Shown: positions 63,171 to 64,000 of the stretch, in pieces | How positions within the stretch are numbered: position 1 is the stretch's first letter | Layout of the letters: each line of letters begins with the position of its first letter | NCBI RefSeq assembly: GCF_900103935.1 | Contig: NZ_FNIC01000009.1 | Location: 55,952-119,951 of the forward strand | DNA from: Nocardioides szechwanensis | GTDB taxonomy: Bacteria; Actinomycetota; Actinomycetes; Propionibacteriales; Nocardioidaceae | DNA: 64,000 nt | Direction of reading: 5' to 3' | Notes under the pieces: generated by a model | The model's database searches: none | What the model saw: the letters and a program-made list of their open reading frames with translations, nothing else | What the model was told of the DNA's origin: nothing | Made by a program: the position numbers and the translations under genes

Positions 63171-63824
63171 ATGACACCCCCACAGGCACCGATACGGATC
63201 GCCGTCGTCAATGACTACGAGATGGTCGTCGCGGGGGTCGCGGCTATGCTCAGCCCCTTCAGCGACCGGGTCGCCGTCGTCGAGATCGACGCCGGCCTGC
63301 CGGTCATCACCGACGTCGACGTGATCCTCTACGACACCTTCGGTCAGGTGCAGGGTGACGGGGTCGACCTGGAGGACCTCGTGCGGGGCGGGGGCGCCAA
63401 AGTCGTCATCTACAGCTGGAACGTCCAGCCGGAACTGGTCGAGCGCACGCTCGCCAAGGGCGCCCGCGGCTACGTCTCCAAGGCCTACACGGCCGAGCAG
63501 GTCGTCGCGGCGGTCGAGGCCGTCAGCCGCGGCGAGGTCGTGCAGCCCACGCCGCCCGAGAGCGTCGGGCCGGAGCGGGGTGTCTGGCCGGGCCAGGAGT
63601 TCGGCCTGAGCGCCCGCGAGGCCGAGGTCATCGCCCTGATCACCCAGGGCCTGTCCAACCAGGAGATCGCCGACCGGTCCTACCTGAGCATCAACTCGGT
63701 GAAGACCTACGTGCGCACCGCCTACCGCAAGATCCACGTCACCCGCCGCTCCCAGGCGGTCGCCTGGGGGATGACGCACGGGCTGTCCCCGGACCGGATG
63801 CGGGCCGTCGACCCCGCCAGCTGA
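63171..63824 (+). CDS. orphan response regulator, REC-LuxR (NarL) type, copy 2
   Basis: 217 aa. Like copy 1 at 20881: Asn14-Asp15 in VVNDYE instead of an acidic pair, Asp55 in ILYDTFGQVQGD, Lys in GYVSK, and the HTH LSAREAEVIALITQGLSNQEIAD with KTYVRTAYRKIHVTRRSQAV. No kinase lies nearby in this window. The two copies are ~40 kb apart in opposite directions and both next to tRNA genes. Their near-identical DNA-reading helices suggest shared or competing targets. Confidence 0.88.
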   Translation: MTPPQAPIRIAVVNDYEMVVAGVAAMLSPFSDRVAVVEIDAGLPVITDVDVILYDTFGQVQGDGVDLEDLVRGGGAKVVIYSWNVQPELVERTLAKGARGYVSKAYTAEQVVAAVEAVSRGEVVQPTPPESVGPERGVWPGQEFGLSAREAEVIALITQGLSNQEIADRSYLSINSVKTYVRTAYRKIHVTRRSQAVAWGMTHGLSPDRMRAVDPAS

Positions 63825-63842
63825 CGCAGCAGACAGACTGGG

Positions 63843-63884
63843 CGCCCCCGGCAGGATTCGAACCTGCGACCGGCGGATTAGAAG
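63843..63884 (-). pseudogene. 3' part of tRNA-Arg(UCU), truncated at the anticodon loop (candidate attachment-site scar)
   Basis: On the minus strand it reads from the anticodon loop CTTCTAA through the T arm (GGTTCGAATCC) to the acceptor half CGGGGGC with discriminator G. The 5' half, including D arm and 5' acceptor strand, is missing. Bases after the loop (AGATGTCCGTC on the plus strand) are unrelated. This is the typical footprint of a tyrosine-integrase attachment site in a tRNA gene: one end keeps a full tRNA, the other a 3' copy. Confidence 0.7.
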
Positions 63885-63924
63885 AGATGTCCGTCATTCC
63901 GCATCACACCTAGGGCGTGTCTCC

Positions 63925-64000
63925 CTATTCGCGAAGCCAGATGGTGATGGCGCGTAGGACTACGCCTCCGCGGTAGACCACGGCGAGTTTGTCGTAGCGG
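63925..64000 (-). CDS. IS5-family transposase, C-terminal end (partial)
   Basis: The minus strand from the window edge reads RYDKLAVVYRGGVVLRAITI, then WLRE and a stop at 63925, the C-terminus of IS5/IS427-group transposases. The inverted repeat begins near GGGCGTGTCTCC at 63913-63924. The element lies just inside the presumed edge of the integrative region. The rest of the IS is beyond the window. Confidence 0.8.
   Translation of the reverse strand, partial: RYDKLAVVYRGGVVLRAITIWLRE

Noticed and set aside
63843..63927. IS5 insertion directly breaking a tRNA-Arg gene
   Set aside because: Unrelated bases separate the tRNA break from the IS inverted repeat, and the break is exactly at the anticodon loop, which fits an integrase attachment site better.

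Overview
The window is high-GC DNA from an actinobacterium, most probably Nocardioides or a close relative. The evidence is strong G/C bias at third codon positions, frequent GTG starts, a 13E12-type HNH gene, a DUF1906 secreted protein, DUF3152, DUF3618, an AfsR/SARP regulator and VKOR-DsbA oxidative folding. Assignment below family level is inference.

Layout. 1-8.6 kb: a two-component system (response regulator cut by the left edge), an ABC exporter pair, rph-rdgB, a BASS-family transporter, an acyltransferase, and two secreted or membrane proteins, ending with tRNA-Leu. 8.6-12.6 kb: a Bcp peroxiredoxin divergent from a complete CbiM-CbiN-CbiQ-CbiO nickel/cobalt ECF transporter, with a Nur-like palindrome between them, then small genes including a GroES-like protein. 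12.6-31.4 kb: a structured repeat and 13E12 HNH gene, aldo/keto reductase, nucleotidyltransferase, two Ntn-hydrolase acylases, MFS exporter, orphan LuxR regulator, tRNA-Lys, CrtI-like oxidoreductase, MASE1-PAS histidine kinase, pirin, GNAT and MarR-GNAT proteins, and a DsbA-VKOR pair.

31.5-60.1 kb is a copper/heavy-metal resistance island in two halves. The left half (31.5-37.1 kb) has CopZ-like chaperones, a surface protein, a CopA ATPase and an AhpD-like protein. An MFS exporter and a large AfsR/SARP regulator (37.2-42.0 kb) separate it from the right half. The right half has a Met/His-rich secreted peptide, an IS481 remnant, small membrane proteins, a Tat-type multicopper oxidase, a CopR-CopS-like two-component system, a thiol-redox operon (glutaredoxin-like, CcdA, redoxin, beta-propeller), CsoR-CopZ-CopA plus a second P1B ATPase with a CPD motif, and a DUF305 lipoprotein.

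Two classes of 11-bp-spaced tandem repeats organise this island. Five CTTCANNGAAC x2 sites lie 5' of five transcription units in the right half and look like CopR boxes. GACAG repeats with the same spacing lie 5' of the left-half units and the MFS exporter. The csoR promoter also has a perfect 7-3-7 CsoR-type operator in its spacer. I infer that excess copper is sensed by CopS and CsoR, exported by the ATPases, oxidised by the multicopper oxidase, and buffered outside by Met/His-rich proteins.

60.2-64 kb: a DUF3152 metalloprotease-like protein, tRNA-His, oligoribonuclease, an adenosine deaminase-family enzyme and a second orphan LuxR regulator closely similar to the first. The right edge holds the 3' part of a tRNA-Arg gene, broken exactly at the anticodon loop, followed by an IS5-family transposase. 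This looks like the attachment-site scar of an integrative element extending beyond the window.
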